Shown: one piece after another, positions 10,640-23,009 of the stretch
Numbering within the stretch: the first letter of the stretch is position 1
How the letters are laid out: the number at the start of each line of letters is the position of its first letter
Assembly (NCBI RefSeq): GCF_020283565.1
Contig: NC_060060.1
Location: 10,416,001 to 10,480,000, forward strand
Direction of reading: 5' to 3'
DNA length: 64,000 bases
Source of the DNA: Trifolium pratense
Taxonomy: Eukaryota; Streptophyta; Magnoliopsida; Fabales; Fabaceae
Made by a program: the position numbers and the translations under genes
The notes under the pieces: model-generated
The model's input: the letters and a program-made list of their open reading frames with translations, nothing else
What the model was told of the DNA's origin: nothing
Database searches by the model: none

Positions 10640-13600
10640 TCTAAAAAGATTGGACCCTACTTTTCATTTTATTTATATTTTGTTTTCCTTATTTGCCCCT
10701 TCTCCTTTTATTTACAAGTGTCAAAGGATTTGTTGAAAATGCTAAATTTATAAATTGGTGATTTATTTTGTCCTTATATTTTCTTGTAACTTGAGTGAGT
10801 ATCTTTTTGAATAAATTGAAACAAATAAAATAACACAAGAAAAGGATAGAGGCTCCACGTAAAATTCGATCTAGATTGTCTGTTGTAATTGCTTCACATA
10901 GTTACACGTAATTAGCAATCTCGACCATCTAAAAATAATCAGGCAGTTTTAATTGATTTGTGTCATCTAAACTTAGTTTCTAAACATACAAGGTGTTAAT
11001 AGTCGATGAATGTATTGAAATTAAAATTATATATATTTTGAATTTGTATAAGTCTCATGTTCGTCATATTGATCGGTTTTGAAAACTCGTAGATCTAGTA
11101 AATGGAACCTCTATTTGCCCGATTTGAACAATCATTTGCTCGAGAATCATAACAGTTGCCTTCGAGATCCGTCTAAAGCGTAATGTCTCCACCCTCATCA
11201 ATATGATCTAATGACATCCATTCAATAATCTAACGATTAGATAATCATCTCTATAAAAAGGTGTTCCCTTCCAATACCCACAATCATTTTATGTTCTCAT
11301 ATTAATTTAAATGTCTAAATATTTACAGGTACATATACGCCTACTACTTCAATCATGATGATTCATTGACCAACATAAAATACATTTGAGATCATTTAAC
11401 TAATGAAATGCACATTTTGTGACAAAATTGAAGTTTTAATACATTTAATGACTATAGAACTATTATCATTTAAAAGAAAATGAATTATATAATTGGAAAA
11501 TAGATTAAAAACAGAATGTAAAAAATAAGCACTTGACTTTACAAATTGCAAAGCATGACATGACATGATATTATGATCATCAATAGACAACAGCTAGCTG
11601 TTGAGCAACGGCTTGTTGAAGAAACAATTGTGAGTGTTTTCTCGTTGTGAGGTTGTCCTTTTATCAACGGTAATGAGATGATTAGATTATGTTTTTTTGC
11701 CGCAAAAGCTTCCCATGCGGGACAATTTGTTTTTAGCTTAGGGTAATCCCACAATCTGTTTTACTTCGTACTAGTAGTACTATTATTTTATTCTATTCAC
11801 ACTCAGTTAACTTGTGCTTTGTTTTTCTTTGTGACCACTAGATCATGTAGGATATTTAAGGTCATTTATATAGCTTACTTAACTGATGATTCCATATTGC
11901 TATTACCACTAATAAAAATTGAGATGTAAGTTAGTTATACATCTTTAATAATTATAAAATATAACATTCTTTTTAATGGTAAAGATATAGAAATACAAAT
12001 CAAGATATTACAAAGATTCAATCAATAATCAGAACTGCCCTTTAAATCATATTAAGCGGTTCAGTAGGTCAGATACCGATTATAAAAACTAAAAATAAAA
12101 TAAAATTTAAGGAGTACTCAGGTCCAAATAATAGAGTGAAAATAAGAGAAAGTGATAAATTACTTTATTAGAAAGACAATATACATTGAGAAAGTAATAG
12201 GAAACATAAACATAATATGGAGCATTCCCCAATAAGACAAACTCCTAAGTCAACTAGAGCATCGGCAAGAAAAAAATAGAAACGATTCGCGTCCAAAAGG
12301 ACTACACAATTCACAATCGGCTCAAACACAGAATATGTCGTCTATCACTCACTCGTAGTAAATACATAAATAACCAAAAATCTTGTTAAAAAATTATTTC
12401 AGCAATTTTTTTATATTTATTATTTTCACTTATTATTGATCAACAATTACTGTCTTTTATGAGAAAGTATAGGATCATAAAAATAAAATATTACTCATAT
12501 CGTTATTGTTAGTAGTATGAGTGACCAATTTTTGGCCCACAAAGAATTATGCATTTGTTTGGTAAGGATCAAAAGCTAAGCATGATCATAATAGCACATT
12601 GTACCCTAACGTTAATCTCCCTCTTATCTTTCTTTTCTTTAATTTCCTCATTTGTTTTTTTCTTTAATCTTCACTACTGTTTCTTTCCGTCATTTGTGTC
12701 ATGGAACATGAAGAAAAAAACTATATCCAACTAGCTTATCCGTTGAAAAAAAACAACATATCTTAGGTGTCCCTCAAACATATCGAATGTATGTTCATGG
12801 ATGAAATTAATTAGTTGTACTCCCATCCCAAATATAAATATTTTCTTTACACAATTAATTATACTTGGATTAAATTACTAGCAAATTTGTCATTGTTCAT
12901 TCGTCTGTTAATTGGATTCTAATGAAGCCTAATATTTTATACTTTAGTATTTACACCTTTCTATTGCTTTCTATTCTTAGACTTTTGGTTATTTATAATG
13001 AAACCCTAGCCACTTTTGTTCTCTCTTTCTATGAATCCTCAATGTTAACATGATATCAGAGTTGTGTAAAGGACTGCAATGCGGACATTTGACCCACATT
13101 ACTTAGGGCAACTTCACTCTATCAACTAGCTTTAAGGGATGAGATTTAAACATATTTAACACTTATAATCTCATGTTTTATATATCTCTTACACACATTC
13201 TCACGTCCACCTAATTTAATCTTATAAAATTGACTTAATAAATAATTAATAATTATTTTTACTTATAAATTCATTTTTAGCCATCTCACATTTCATGTGG
13301 GACTCTTAACGATAAGCTTTGTTAAATTCAACCAATTTTATTATTTTCTAACCACATTAAAAAAAATATAAAAATGGATATTAAAAAAAGAGGTGTTAAT
13401 TAGTGTTACCTTCACGAGCTAGCTATGGTGTTCCACCGTTTTCCATAACTCCACCTACTTAAAAGCATGTTAACATCACTCAACCTCTTAGTTTCTTCAT
13501 TAATGTGATGTTTCTTCCCCAAGTAACAAAGCATATTTGGATTTGGTGGTTAGGCACGAGTGACCTCAACATATCAACCTCAACTATAATCCATAACTAT

Positions 13601-14290
13601 CACTAGTCATGTCTCCAAAGGACGAAGTTGGTGCAGTCACATGTGGGATTACTTAATAAAACTTGGTCAAGTCATTTTTATAAATTGTTTTAATTACACT
13701 TATGTTAATAGAAAGAGAAAGAGAATAAATAAGTGATTAGAGATTAGACTAATAAAAAGAAATTTACTTATTAGTCAAAGCTACTATATACTAATATATA
13801 CAAGAATACCAAATACCAAACTTCCATGTATAATTGAGTGTAGTTTCAAGTAAAGTTTGTCCAAGTAGTTCTAAAGTTAGGAGGAATCCTATTAAGTGAC
13901 TTTGAAAATAGATAGAGAATCTATTAACCATAAGAAAACTTATTGCTAATTAGAAAGCCGGCACTTTGATATTTTTCAATTTTTTGAGAATATCCTTTTG
14001 TTATTTTTCTTAACGTGTCTTTACACCATTAGATACATGCACATGGACATGGTAGCAACTTAATTAAAGGGACATGTGAACATTTTTATGATGGCCGTTC
14101 CAAGTGTGAACATGTTAGCCCATGCCACTATATCTATATGGTTGAGTTTTCATCAAGGAGTACTTCAAAGAAAATAACACTTGTAGTCTTGTTCTTGTTG
14201 TTCCATTTAAGGGAGTACCATCAACCGTTTATTGGATATTAATTGATAGCCTTACAATTAATTTAGTTTGTCTCCTAATAAAACTTATTA
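10640..14290. other. Long gene-free stretch
   Basis: This is AT-rich sequence with no ORF that has protein-like composition. A Stowaway-like end (TACTCCCATCCCAAATATAA) occurs at about 12818 without a partner. A degenerate LTR-like piece on the minus strand, with AAGAGTCCCACAT and a TGATATCAGAG motif, spans about 13045-13330 but cannot be bounded. Confidence 0.4.
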
Positions 14291-14304
14291 CGTAAAAGTC
14301 ATTG

Positions 14305-14440
14305 TGAGTTTAACTCAGTTGATAATAATATCACATATATTATATTATGTAGGAGTTGGGGTTCGAGACTCATACACCCCACTTAATCACTTTTAAGGTG
14401 TGATTTCTAGTCACTAATCTAGTAGAAAAAATAATATCAC
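14305..14440 (+). mobile_element. tRNA-derived SINE-like element
   Basis: It has an A box (GAGTTTAACTCAGTTGATA) and a B box (GGGGTTCGAGACTC). The body GTGATTTCTAGTCACTAATC is the type found in legume SINEs. The TSD was not resolved in the A/T-rich flanks. Confidence 0.6.
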
Positions 14441-14491
14441 CACATTTTTTTTGGGTACTATACATATTTTTGTTGGGTACTAATATAATAT

Positions 14492-14674
14492 GAGTTTAAT
14501 TGTTGTGCACCGTCGGTGTAATTTTTTTTACACATACATCCAATGATGCGTTGCCACATCATTTAATGAATGTGTCACATCATGTGTTTTTAATTACCAT
14601 ACATGATGTGTCGGTATATTATTGGACGCATGTGCAAAATAACTTTACATCAACGGTGCATATAAATTAAATTA
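14492..14674. mobile_element. MULE-type MITE, family A copy 1 (diverged)
   Basis: It begins GAGTTTAATTGTTGTGCACC and ends with the inverted form. A perfect 9-bp TSD ATATAATAT lies at 14483-14491 and 14675-14683. It shares ends with the copies at 15279 and 20228, but its interior is diverged. Confidence 0.8.
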
Positions 14675-15278
14675 ATATAATATCACCACATTTATATTCG
14701 ATAAAATAATTATATTAGGTTGTAAATCAATATATTAAAAACCAAACTAATTAGTTTAGTCAAGAAAATAAAAAACAAACTAAAAAAATGTGAGAATTGC
14801 ATATTAACGCTCACTTACCTAACACGTGATCGAAATTATACTTAATCTCTCCTACACCTAAGTTGCACATACATAAATAACACGCAAAATTATTTAACAA
14901 CAAAATGATTTTGGATTACAATCCTCTGAAATTATTTTACAGTAAAAATGGTTTTGGCATGATTAAGTACATCTAATGTGAAACCATTCCACAGCAAAAA
15001 TGGTTTTGACATGATTTTAGTTTAAAACTAACTAAGAAGCAATGTGATGACGTTCAGAGGTTGCTGTTGTTGATTTGGAGGTGGGAAATTGTGCATTTGA
15101 AGATTTGTTATATTCAATTTGATGGTAGAAATTTGTTTATGCATCATGCATAAATTTATTCCTTATGCATCATAACTCATGCCTCAAAAAGTTGTATTAG
15201 TTATGAGTGTATGTTTAATATTAATCTATCAAAAATAATTTAAAAGTAAATTTTTATCCTTTTATAATAATAAAAAAT

Positions 15279-15452
15279 GAGTTTAATTAATATGCACCGA
15301 CAGTATAAAATAGTTTTACACCATCGTCCAATAAACAACCATTATTTTGCCATGTCATATCAAGAAAGTGGGGTGATGTGGCGGAAAACATGGTTGGTAT
15401 TGGTTGACAGTGTAAAATGATTTTACACCGTCGGTACATATCAATTAAATCC
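15279..15452. mobile_element. MULE-type MITE, family A copy 2
   Basis: Its inverted ends GAGTTTAATTAATATGCACC and (right, reverse complement) ATTTAATTGATATGTACCG enclose 174 bp. A perfect 9-bp TSD ATAAAAAAT lies at 15270-15278 and 15453-15461. The interior contains CGTCCAATAAACAACCAT, shared with the copy at 20228. Confidence 0.87.
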
Positions 15453-15680
15453 ATAAAAAATAGAAAAGAAATATAATTTTAATAAAAAATTATTATAAAT
15501 AATAAGATCTATCATTAAATCGGATCCACCATATGAAAATTACTATTAAAAGGTCAGCCCTGTGTTTTGAAATAAGCACTACAAGTATCATTTAAGTAAA
15601 GAAAAAAGTTATTTTAAATTAGTTATTAAATTAGTTATTTTATTTTTATGTATTATTCCTTCTTTCATTTTTCCTATTGT

Positions 15681-15760
15681 AGCTATACCTTTAAATTATT
15701 GTTAAAAAAAAAAGCTATACCTTTGTCAACAAAAAAAAAACTATACCTTTAAATTAATAA
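15681..15760. repeat. Two nested micro-insertions with TSDs
   Basis: AGCTATACCTTTAAATTATT (15681-15700) is followed by a 12-bp GTTAAAAAAAAA, then AGCTATACCTTT, then a 16-bp GTCAAC plus A10, then CTATACCTTTAAATTAATAA. The outer insertion duplicated about 18-20 bp and the inner one duplicated CTATACCTTT. The structure fits extreme 5'-truncated poly(A) retropositions. Confidence 0.7.
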
Positions 15761-15761
15761 T

Positions 15762-16961
15762 ATTATGTATATGTATTTATAAAATAACTAATATACTAAT
15801 TAATACTAAATAACTACTCCCTAATATTGTAAATAAGTACTAATTTTTATAAAATTATTACATTTTTTTTAATAATATAAAAGAATTTTACAAAAGACTT
15901 ATTTTAGTACGATATATTTAGTAATATAAATTTATTACCCAAAAAAAGAAATTTACTCTCCCTCCATCTTATAAAAGTGTCTTATTTGAATTGTCTATTG
16001 TTCTTAAGAAAATAATTAATGTTGTTAATTTTAATGATAAAAATGAAATGGTTGAAATGCAAATAAAGGCATATATTGTATTTGTGAAAAAAAAATGATT
16101 AGTACTTCGTTGATGTTTTAAAATGGCAATTATTTTAATAGAAAAATATTGAAAATGACTCAATTTTTATTAAAACAAAAGGAATGGTAATATATAGCTT
16201 TATCCCCTCAAAGACTTGGCACAAAAAGAGGAAAATAAGGAGGGGAAAATGAATCTGAATTTGTCTTCTTTTTATTTAGTAAATCAAATGTATCTTAGGT
16301 ATCTCATGCTCGCAACTGCAAAGACTAATTCTCTAGATATATGAATTTGTCTTTTATTTACTTTCTATTTAATATTATTTATTTATGAGAGAAATAATAC
16401 ATATTTGAAAATTACTGCAAATTCAAACGCGGGGAAAACATATGTCACGTGATGTGTTGGACTTGGGTATTAGATTTTGACCATTTTCATGAATTGGTTT
16501 TAATATTTGTCAAATTGCCATGATCATTTGGTTTTAATATTCCTTCAAAGATGGAATTGGGTCAACCAATTTGCATTATAAATTACTCTATGTGACTATG
16601 TTACAGCTTGAAAGTGATAATACAGAAATGATTTTTTAAAAACATAAGCTAAGCCACTCATTCTTATGTGAAGAATGCGACTTGTAGGACTTTTGAAGGG
16701 GTTAGACTTTACATGGCCCATTTTTCACACTTTGCTTTTGAAAGAAAGGCTGGGAATCACCATTTCTGATTTTGTTTTTTTCAATCTATTTTTCTTCACA
16801 AGAAGACTTTCTTCAAGTTGTGCTTATAAATTGTGGATGAGGATCCACATACAGCTTTCAAATAATATTCAATCGATTATTTTAGTGGAACCGAACTCAG
16901 ATATCTTACTATAATTGATTATGAGATTTTTAAAAATACTCTAATAAACACCAGATCAATA
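15762..16961. other. Gene-free stretch
   Basis: A Stowaway-like left end (ACTCTCCCTCCATCTTATAA, about 15954) is visible without a convincing right end. No gene is supported. Confidence 0.4.
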
Positions 16962-16968
16962 AATAATT

Positions 16969-17962
16969 GGCTTAAATGCAGTTTTGCCCCCCCTGTTTTG
17001 ATTAAATCGGAATTTTACCCCCCCTATTTTAAAACGCGGACTTTTACCCCCCTGTTTTATAATTTGTTGGATTTTGCCCCCCCTAAAATTCTGCTTTCGA
17101 GTCACAACTTTAAAGCTTCGCACACAACTCAATTTTGATCAATAATTTACCAAAAGGATACCGAAATGTCCTTAATCGAGTTATCTTTCCACATAATCAA
17201 ACCCCACTGAATTTGGAGTTACAAAGAGAGATTAATTACCGTTTTAGTGAAGGTATGTCCCCCAAAATTCTGCAAAAAATCTGCTTTCGTGTCACAACTT
17301 CAAAGCTTCGCATACAACTCAATTTGGACCCATAATTCACCAAACGGCTACCGAAATGACCGTAATTGAGTTAGCTTTCCACAGAATCAAACCCCACTAA
17401 ATTTGGAGTTACAGAGAGAGATTAATTACCGTTTTAGTGAAGGTCTGTCTAATTACTAATTCTGCAGAAATCTACTTGTGATCTTCAAATTCAACATCGT
17501 CTACCGAACACATCGTAACTCCAAATTCGACGAAATTGAAATGTCAACAAGGGTAATTTTGTTACATTTCCATACATGTAAATAGTATTAAAAAATGAGC
17601 TACAGGGTGAGAGGAATGACGAAATTACCAGTAGTAGTTTCATACGATAATTAATTTGAACAGACCTTCACTAAAACGGTAATTAATCTCTCTCTGTAAC
17701 TCCAAATTTAGTGGAGTTTGATTCTGTGGAAAACTAACTCGATTGCGGTCGTTTCGGTACCAGTTTGGTGAATTATTGATCAAAATTGAGTTTTGTGCGA
17801 AGCTTTGAACTTGAGGCTCAGAAGCAGATTTTGTGCAAAATTTTGGTGGGGGGCAAAATCCAACAAATTATAAAATAGGGGGGGTAAAATTCCGCATTTT
17901 AAAATAGGGGGGGTAAAATTCCGCATTTTTCAAAATAGGGGGGGTAAAACTGCATTTAAGCC
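16969..17962. mobile_element. Foldback/MULE-like element with duplicated arm, 994 bp
   Basis: Ends GGCTTAAATGCAGTTTTGCC (left, and exactly inverted at right) continue into long inverted arms that include the C-run/G-run blocks. The left arm contains two tandem copies of a roughly 165-bp unit (about 17095-17255 and 17278-17450) with CAAAGCTTCGCA and GAGATTAATTACCGTTTTAG. The right arm has one inverted copy (about 17655-17820). Flanks TAAATAATT and ATAATAATT agree at 7 of 9 positions, so a decayed 9-bp TSD is possible. It has no coding capacity. Confidence 0.8.
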
Positions 17963-17971
17963 ATAATAATT

Positions 17972-20218
17972 TGAGGCTAAGAGTTGGACTTTATAGGAAT
18001 TTGAGGCCTCAATTTTATCAATTAATTATTTAAAATGAATTTTTTTTAGACCGTTTTTCAGTCTAAAATTTAGGACCTAAAGTTCTTGTTTGAGTTGCTT
18101 AGCCTTTGAGCCAGTCCTGATGGCATGTGATTGGGTCTGTGATTCTTATAAAAGATTTATGAGTTTATTTTAAACTCTCCGATGTCCATTGGAGCATGGA
18201 AATATCATCCAAGGGTTTTACGATTTTTCACTCAAACATTGGATTTTAATTCATATTCTCCTTGTCAAACCATCACTTCGTGTTGGGTTGCTTACATGTT
18301 CTCACATGTGAACATTGACATCTCAAAACTCTATTTGGGATTGGTTGTGTTGTAGCCTTGCAAAAGTCTCAAATGTTGTTGGATGGATCTACAAAGAACA
18401 ATACCTTTGGTCACTTAACGTTGAAGAGATTGGAATGAACAATGTGCCCCATGATTATCCTGTCTTCAATGCTACAATTAATTCTTTGCTCTATTTCATT
18501 CATAAAATTCTTGATTTTGTCAACCGATGAAACACATCGGTAAGAAAAGAAGAAGCAGACTCTCAAGTTGACGTGTTAATAAATTTATTTGGAATGTGTA
18601 TTATTTTTGTCCTCTCGTATTTTTGTTCTTTTGTTTTTGTTATTTTCTCTTTTTTATCAACAAGTTTTCATTTTGTTGCTTAAAAGAAGTACAAATATAT
18701 ATTAGGATTGGTCGGATTGAAAGGGCTTTTGAGAAAAGCATGGACCAATTAGCATGTTCACTAACCTTATCGTAAGCTACAAAAGAAGAAATGTAGAAGG
18801 AAAGGCCAACAATTTGTGGTTGAGTGAGTAAGGAAACCATTTGAGATTCTCCATGCTATACTTGTAGTGGCAAAGATTCATCAAATCCTAAATATATCAC
18901 ATTCATGTTGTATTGTCCTCTTAAATTTTGGCACACCTTGTGATAAAATTCAGACTCTAATTATTTTAATAAATTTATTTAGCCTATAAGAAAACAAGAT
19001 ATATATATATATATATATATACATGAATATTGTAAAGTTAATTAAGTTGAATCCTTAATTATATAGTTAAATATTTATTATAAAATATAATTATAATAAA
19101 TATTACCGTTTAATATTTAATTATTGTTGTAATTTCATTTACTAATTGGTGTAGAAAAAAAATGAAGTACAACCAAGAAAGCATCATGTGGGCTATGAGA
19201 AAGAGTAAATTTCACAGCCTACATACATTCAAAATCTCACATTATTAATCAACTTGTCATTTTTACATTGAGAAAATTCAAAATTTTCACACTATATATC
19301 TTGCACAGAAAACTTGTTAGCATACACTCTCAAAGAGACAACTATATCCCAGCACCCAATATACATAAGTTAAAAAAAAAAAATGAGTTGTGGAAAAAAT
19401 TCAACCTAACTCTCCATTTTATAAAAAAGTTAAATTGAGGACCGAAAACATTTTTTTTTGGGTACATATAAGATAAAATGACAAAACCATCATAAATTCA
19501 TACATATAAACGATGGAGTCGGAGTTTGAACCTCGATCATGGCGTTCGACCTAACAATTTCGATATTTTTTATGTCAGTTGAACCAGAACTCCTGGACAA
19601 AACAAACTTTTAAAATAAGAGAACCAAAACTTCATTTAATTTATCAAAAATGTATTTGTGTTAAACCTCTAATAATACTCAAGAGAAGATGACTCCGATA
19701 ATTCAGAGTTCGGCAGCAAGATAAATAAAATCGGATTAAAAATTATTCCCACTCGAAATACCAAAAATGTATTTAAGCTTAATACGTATTAACTTAAAGT
19801 TCAAGCATGTGATATTTATATTTAATAAGTGAGATATCATATGTGATGTGAGTCCATGCCTACTAAAAAATATTATTAATAGTAAGAACCTTTACCAACT
19901 TTCAATTTTTTCGACAATATTTATTATACAATATAATAATTGACTGGTCACAAAAAAAATTAATTTAATTAAGCTGTCCTCCAAGAAAAGGCTCATCACT
20001 CACACCATGTGCTTCTTCACTTATATTATTATTGTTGTTATAATAGTAACCGATTTATACCCTTTCATATTTGAATCAAATAAGAGTAGGTCAGGTTATA
20101 TCATCTCATCATTAAAATTTATTTGGTATTATTTTTTAAGTTGTAAAATTCAATAAAATTTAACAATGAAATGATGAATATAAAAGTAATTTGTGTTTGA
20201 TTCAAACATGACATCCAA
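17972..20218. other. Gene-free stretch with simple repeats
   Basis: It holds a (TA)n run at about 18992-19021 and a SINE-like unit near 19490-19580. A 71-codon ORF at 18315-18530 has some protein-like composition (WDWLCCSLAKVSNVVGWIY) but no recognised family; it may be a gene remnant. Confidence 0.4.
19490..19585 (-). mobile_element. SINE-like remnant, minus strand
   Basis: The minus strand has an A-box-like GAGTTCTGGTTCAACTGACA and a B-box-like CGAGGTTCAAACTCCG. No TSD was resolved. Confidence 0.45.
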
Positions 20219-20227
20219 TAATAATTA

Positions 20228-20411
20228 GAGTTTAATTGATATGCACTGACGGTGTAAAATAGTTTTACACGATCGTCCAATAAATAACCATCATTTTGTC
20301 ATGTCATGTCAAAAAAGTGAGGTGAAGTGGGATGAATTGGTGGAAAACATGGTTGATATTGGTTGACAGTGTAAAATTATTTTACACCGTCGGTGCATAT
20401 CAATTAAATGC
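20228..20411. mobile_element. MULE-type MITE, family A copy 3
   Basis: Ends GAGTTTAATTGATATGCACT and (right, reverse complement) GCATTTAATTGATATGCACC enclose 184 bp. A perfect 9-bp TSD TAATAATTA lies at 20219-20227 and 20412-20420. It shares ends and interior with the copy at 15279. Confidence 0.88.
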
Positions 20412-20513
20412 TAATAATTACGGTTACCAGATTTAAAAAATAAAAAAATTAAAAAGTATGAGCCTAATTTATTTTAACTAAGTGGTCAAGTTACGGTTAT
20501 AATTACAGACTAT

Positions 20514-21205
20514 ACAGTAAATTTAGTTTCTAAATTATCACTCTCTCACAAATTTAGTCTCTCGGTTAATTATTCAGCTAAATCATTCATATTCTCTAAA
20601 ACCCTAAAATAAAACTACCATTCTCCTTCCATTCAATCTTCGACGGAAACTTCCAAGAACTCACTGCCAACCACCCTGCTCGCCGCCAACCACTCTAATC
20701 TCCGACAACGACGGCCGTTTTGCTTGCAACTAAAATCTCTCGCTAATGAATGAATGGATTATGGTTTAAATTATGCTTAAGTTGATTTTTTGGTTTAAGT
20801 TGAATATACTAGTTTAAGTGGTTTTATGCTTTTTCTACTGATTTTAAACTTTGCTTTTGCTCTGTCCTGTTTGTTTTGTGGTGTCAGGTTTGTTGGTGTA
20901 ACATACAAGTGTTGGGTTGTTTATATGTCTTTCGTTGGTATTGGAGGTGTGCTTTAGTGTTTCTAAGATGATGATTTTGTAGTTTTTTATTATAGTTTAG
21001 GGACTATTTTGTTGTTTTTCAAAATAATTTAGGGACTAAATTAAAATATTTTATAGTTAAAGGACCACTAACAGTCACTTAATAGAAAAGTTAATTGATG
21101 GACTAAATTAATGAATGAGTATAGTTTAGGGATCTTTCAGTTATTTTTAATAATTTATGGACTAAATTGATAAAAGAGTGATAGCTTAGAGACTAAATTT
21201 ACTGT
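20514..21205. mobile_element. Inverted-repeat element with possible captured exon, 692 bp
   Basis: The left end ACAGTAAATTTAGTTTCTAA and the right end (reverse complement) ACAGTAAATTTAGTCTCTAA continue as inverted repeats for about 80 bp. The interior at 20620-20745 is GC-rich and exon-like (CTCGCCGCCAACCACTCTAA and similar), unlike the flanks, suggesting transduplicated host sequence. No TSD was identified. Confidence 0.6.
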
Positions 21206-21230
21206 TTCCTTGTTAATTAAAGGTTTGCAA

Positions 21231-21233
<3 letters not shown>

Positions 21234-21290
<57 letters not shown>
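21234..21290. repeat. (AT)n microsatellite, left flank
   Basis: A nearly pure AT dinucleotide run of about 57 bp ends exactly where the inverted-repeat element begins. Confidence 0.95.
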
Positions 21291-21292
<2 letters not shown>

Positions 21293-23006
21293 GGTTTTCT
21301 AACTTAGACCCTAGTTAGGTCTAAGTTAGCAAGGTGCACCTTTTGAGTTGGACAAAAATACCCATTTTTTTTTTTTTGAAACAATAGAGCAACTGGGGCA
21401 TGTATGTAATTTGCATCATAAAAATACCCTTTTTTTTTTTTTTTTGAAACAATAGAACAACTATTATATTTTTTAAATTTCTTCCAAATTTCGACCTCAT
21501 TTTACGTGCGAATCGAACGCCGATTTCAAAAACTAATACCGGAAACCTTTGTAAAATTGAAAAACGATCAAAATTCATATAAGGAACGTCGAGTTTCGTT
21601 GAGTATTGAGGGAGATCGAACCGGGTCAAAAACCGGGTCGCACGACCCGTTTCTGCATAAAACGGGTGGGAGGGACGATGAACAGTGCGCGTCGCCCACG
21701 CACACTCTCACCGGCGGCGCGTGGGGGCGCGTGCGGCCTCAGGGAGGCTCTATTTGTTTTTTATTTTTTCATAATAAAATAGTAGATAATATTCTGGAAA
21801 TTTTGGTATATTGTATGAAATTTTTGGAGACCCGAAACTATTTTTAGTTAATTAAATGAGTAAAAAGGTAATTAAAAATATTATAATTCCATAAAAAATT
21901 TCCAAAATTTTATGTAAAGTACTATGAATTATTTAGAACCCTCTTGTGTACCTCACTCTCCCTAGTTCAAGTCATGAAATTATTTTCACAAATTCCGCTG
22001 ATTATTTAAAACCATTTAACAAATAATAATAATAATTTCATAGATTTGTACTCTGAAACCAATTGTTTTTTTATTTGTTTCTAATAAAATATTAGATAAT
22101 ATTCTGGAACTTTTGGTATATTTTATGAAATTTTTTGAGACCTGAAACTATTTTTCGTTAATTAAATGAGATAAAACGGTAATTAAAAACTATTGTTTGC
22201 TTCTGAAACCATTTAGCTGAAAGAATGGTTTCAGAGAGTTATACTGTGAAACCATTCTAGCAGTAAAATGGTTTCAGAAGCAAACAATTAAAAATCAACT
22301 CCCCTGAAACCATTCTATCAGTGAAATGGTTTCAAAGTACAACGCTCTGAAACCATTGTACCAGCTAAATGGTTTCAGAATGGTTTCAGAAGCAAACAAT
22401 TAAGAAATTACTCACTGAAACCATTCTACCAGTAAAATGGTTTCAGAGAGTTATACTGTGAAACCATTCTACCAGCTAAATGGTTTCACAGTATTATATA
22501 AAGATAATTAAAGGTAGTGAAAAATTGAGTTTTTTTTTTTGTGTCCAAATCAAACGAACCAAGTCTCTATTTGTAGACAAAAAAAAATTATGAATTTTGG
22601 TATAAAAATAAAAAAATAAAAAATTAATTTACAACGAAATAATTGAGTTTAAAGTATTAAATGAAAAAAAAAAACACGCCAACCACCCAGCAGTTGACAC
22701 GTGTCCTGCTTTTTTAAAATGAAATTTTCTCTCTCCAGGCGCAGATCTAGTGTGGTGCACGTGCTGGCTTATCATGGAGATCGATGATCTGGACAGTCTG
22801 ATTGATCCGACAGCCATGATGAGATCATCTCTTGGCCGTCTGATGGAAATCAACGGTCTGTAACGGTGGTCCTGCGGTAGGCGCGCGACACTGGATCAGC
22901 GCCAATATGTTTTTTTTTTTTTTAAAAAAAAAAAAAAGGGTATTTTTGTCCAACTCAAAAGGTGCACCTTGCTAATTTAGACCCAACTGGGTCTAAATTA
23001 GCAGCC

Positions 23007-23009
<3 letters not shown>
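21291..23009. mobile_element. TIR element inserted in a (TA)n microsatellite, 1719 bp
   Basis: Left end GGGGTTTTCTAACTTAGACC and right end (reverse complement) GGGGGCTGCTAATTTAGACC continue with a shared AGCAAGGTGCACCTTTTGAG and GACAAAAATACCC, giving TIRs of about 75 bp. (TA)n lies directly on both sides, so the TSD is hidden in the microsatellite. The interior includes a GC-rich island at 21640-21750, a palindromic GAAACCATT array at 22204-22492 and a second GC-rich stretch at 22690-22900. No transposase is seen. It resembles the microsatellite-targeting MITE lifestyle described for rice Micron. Confidence 0.8.
22204..22492. repeat. Palindromic GAAACCATT/AATGGTTTC array
   Basis: Five to six alternating inverted units such as GAAACCATTCTACCAGTAAA and ATGGTTTCAGA are separated by related spacers (AAGCAAACAATTAA, AGAGTTATACTGT). 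Each unit can form a hairpin. Similar GAAACCATTCCA/AATGGTTTTG units also occur at 14930-15015. Confidence 0.75.

Noticed and set aside
11396..11754. Minus-strand ORFs and a possible small RNA near 11590-11750
   Set aside because: No domain, no codon-bias signal and no stable structure that could be argued by eye.
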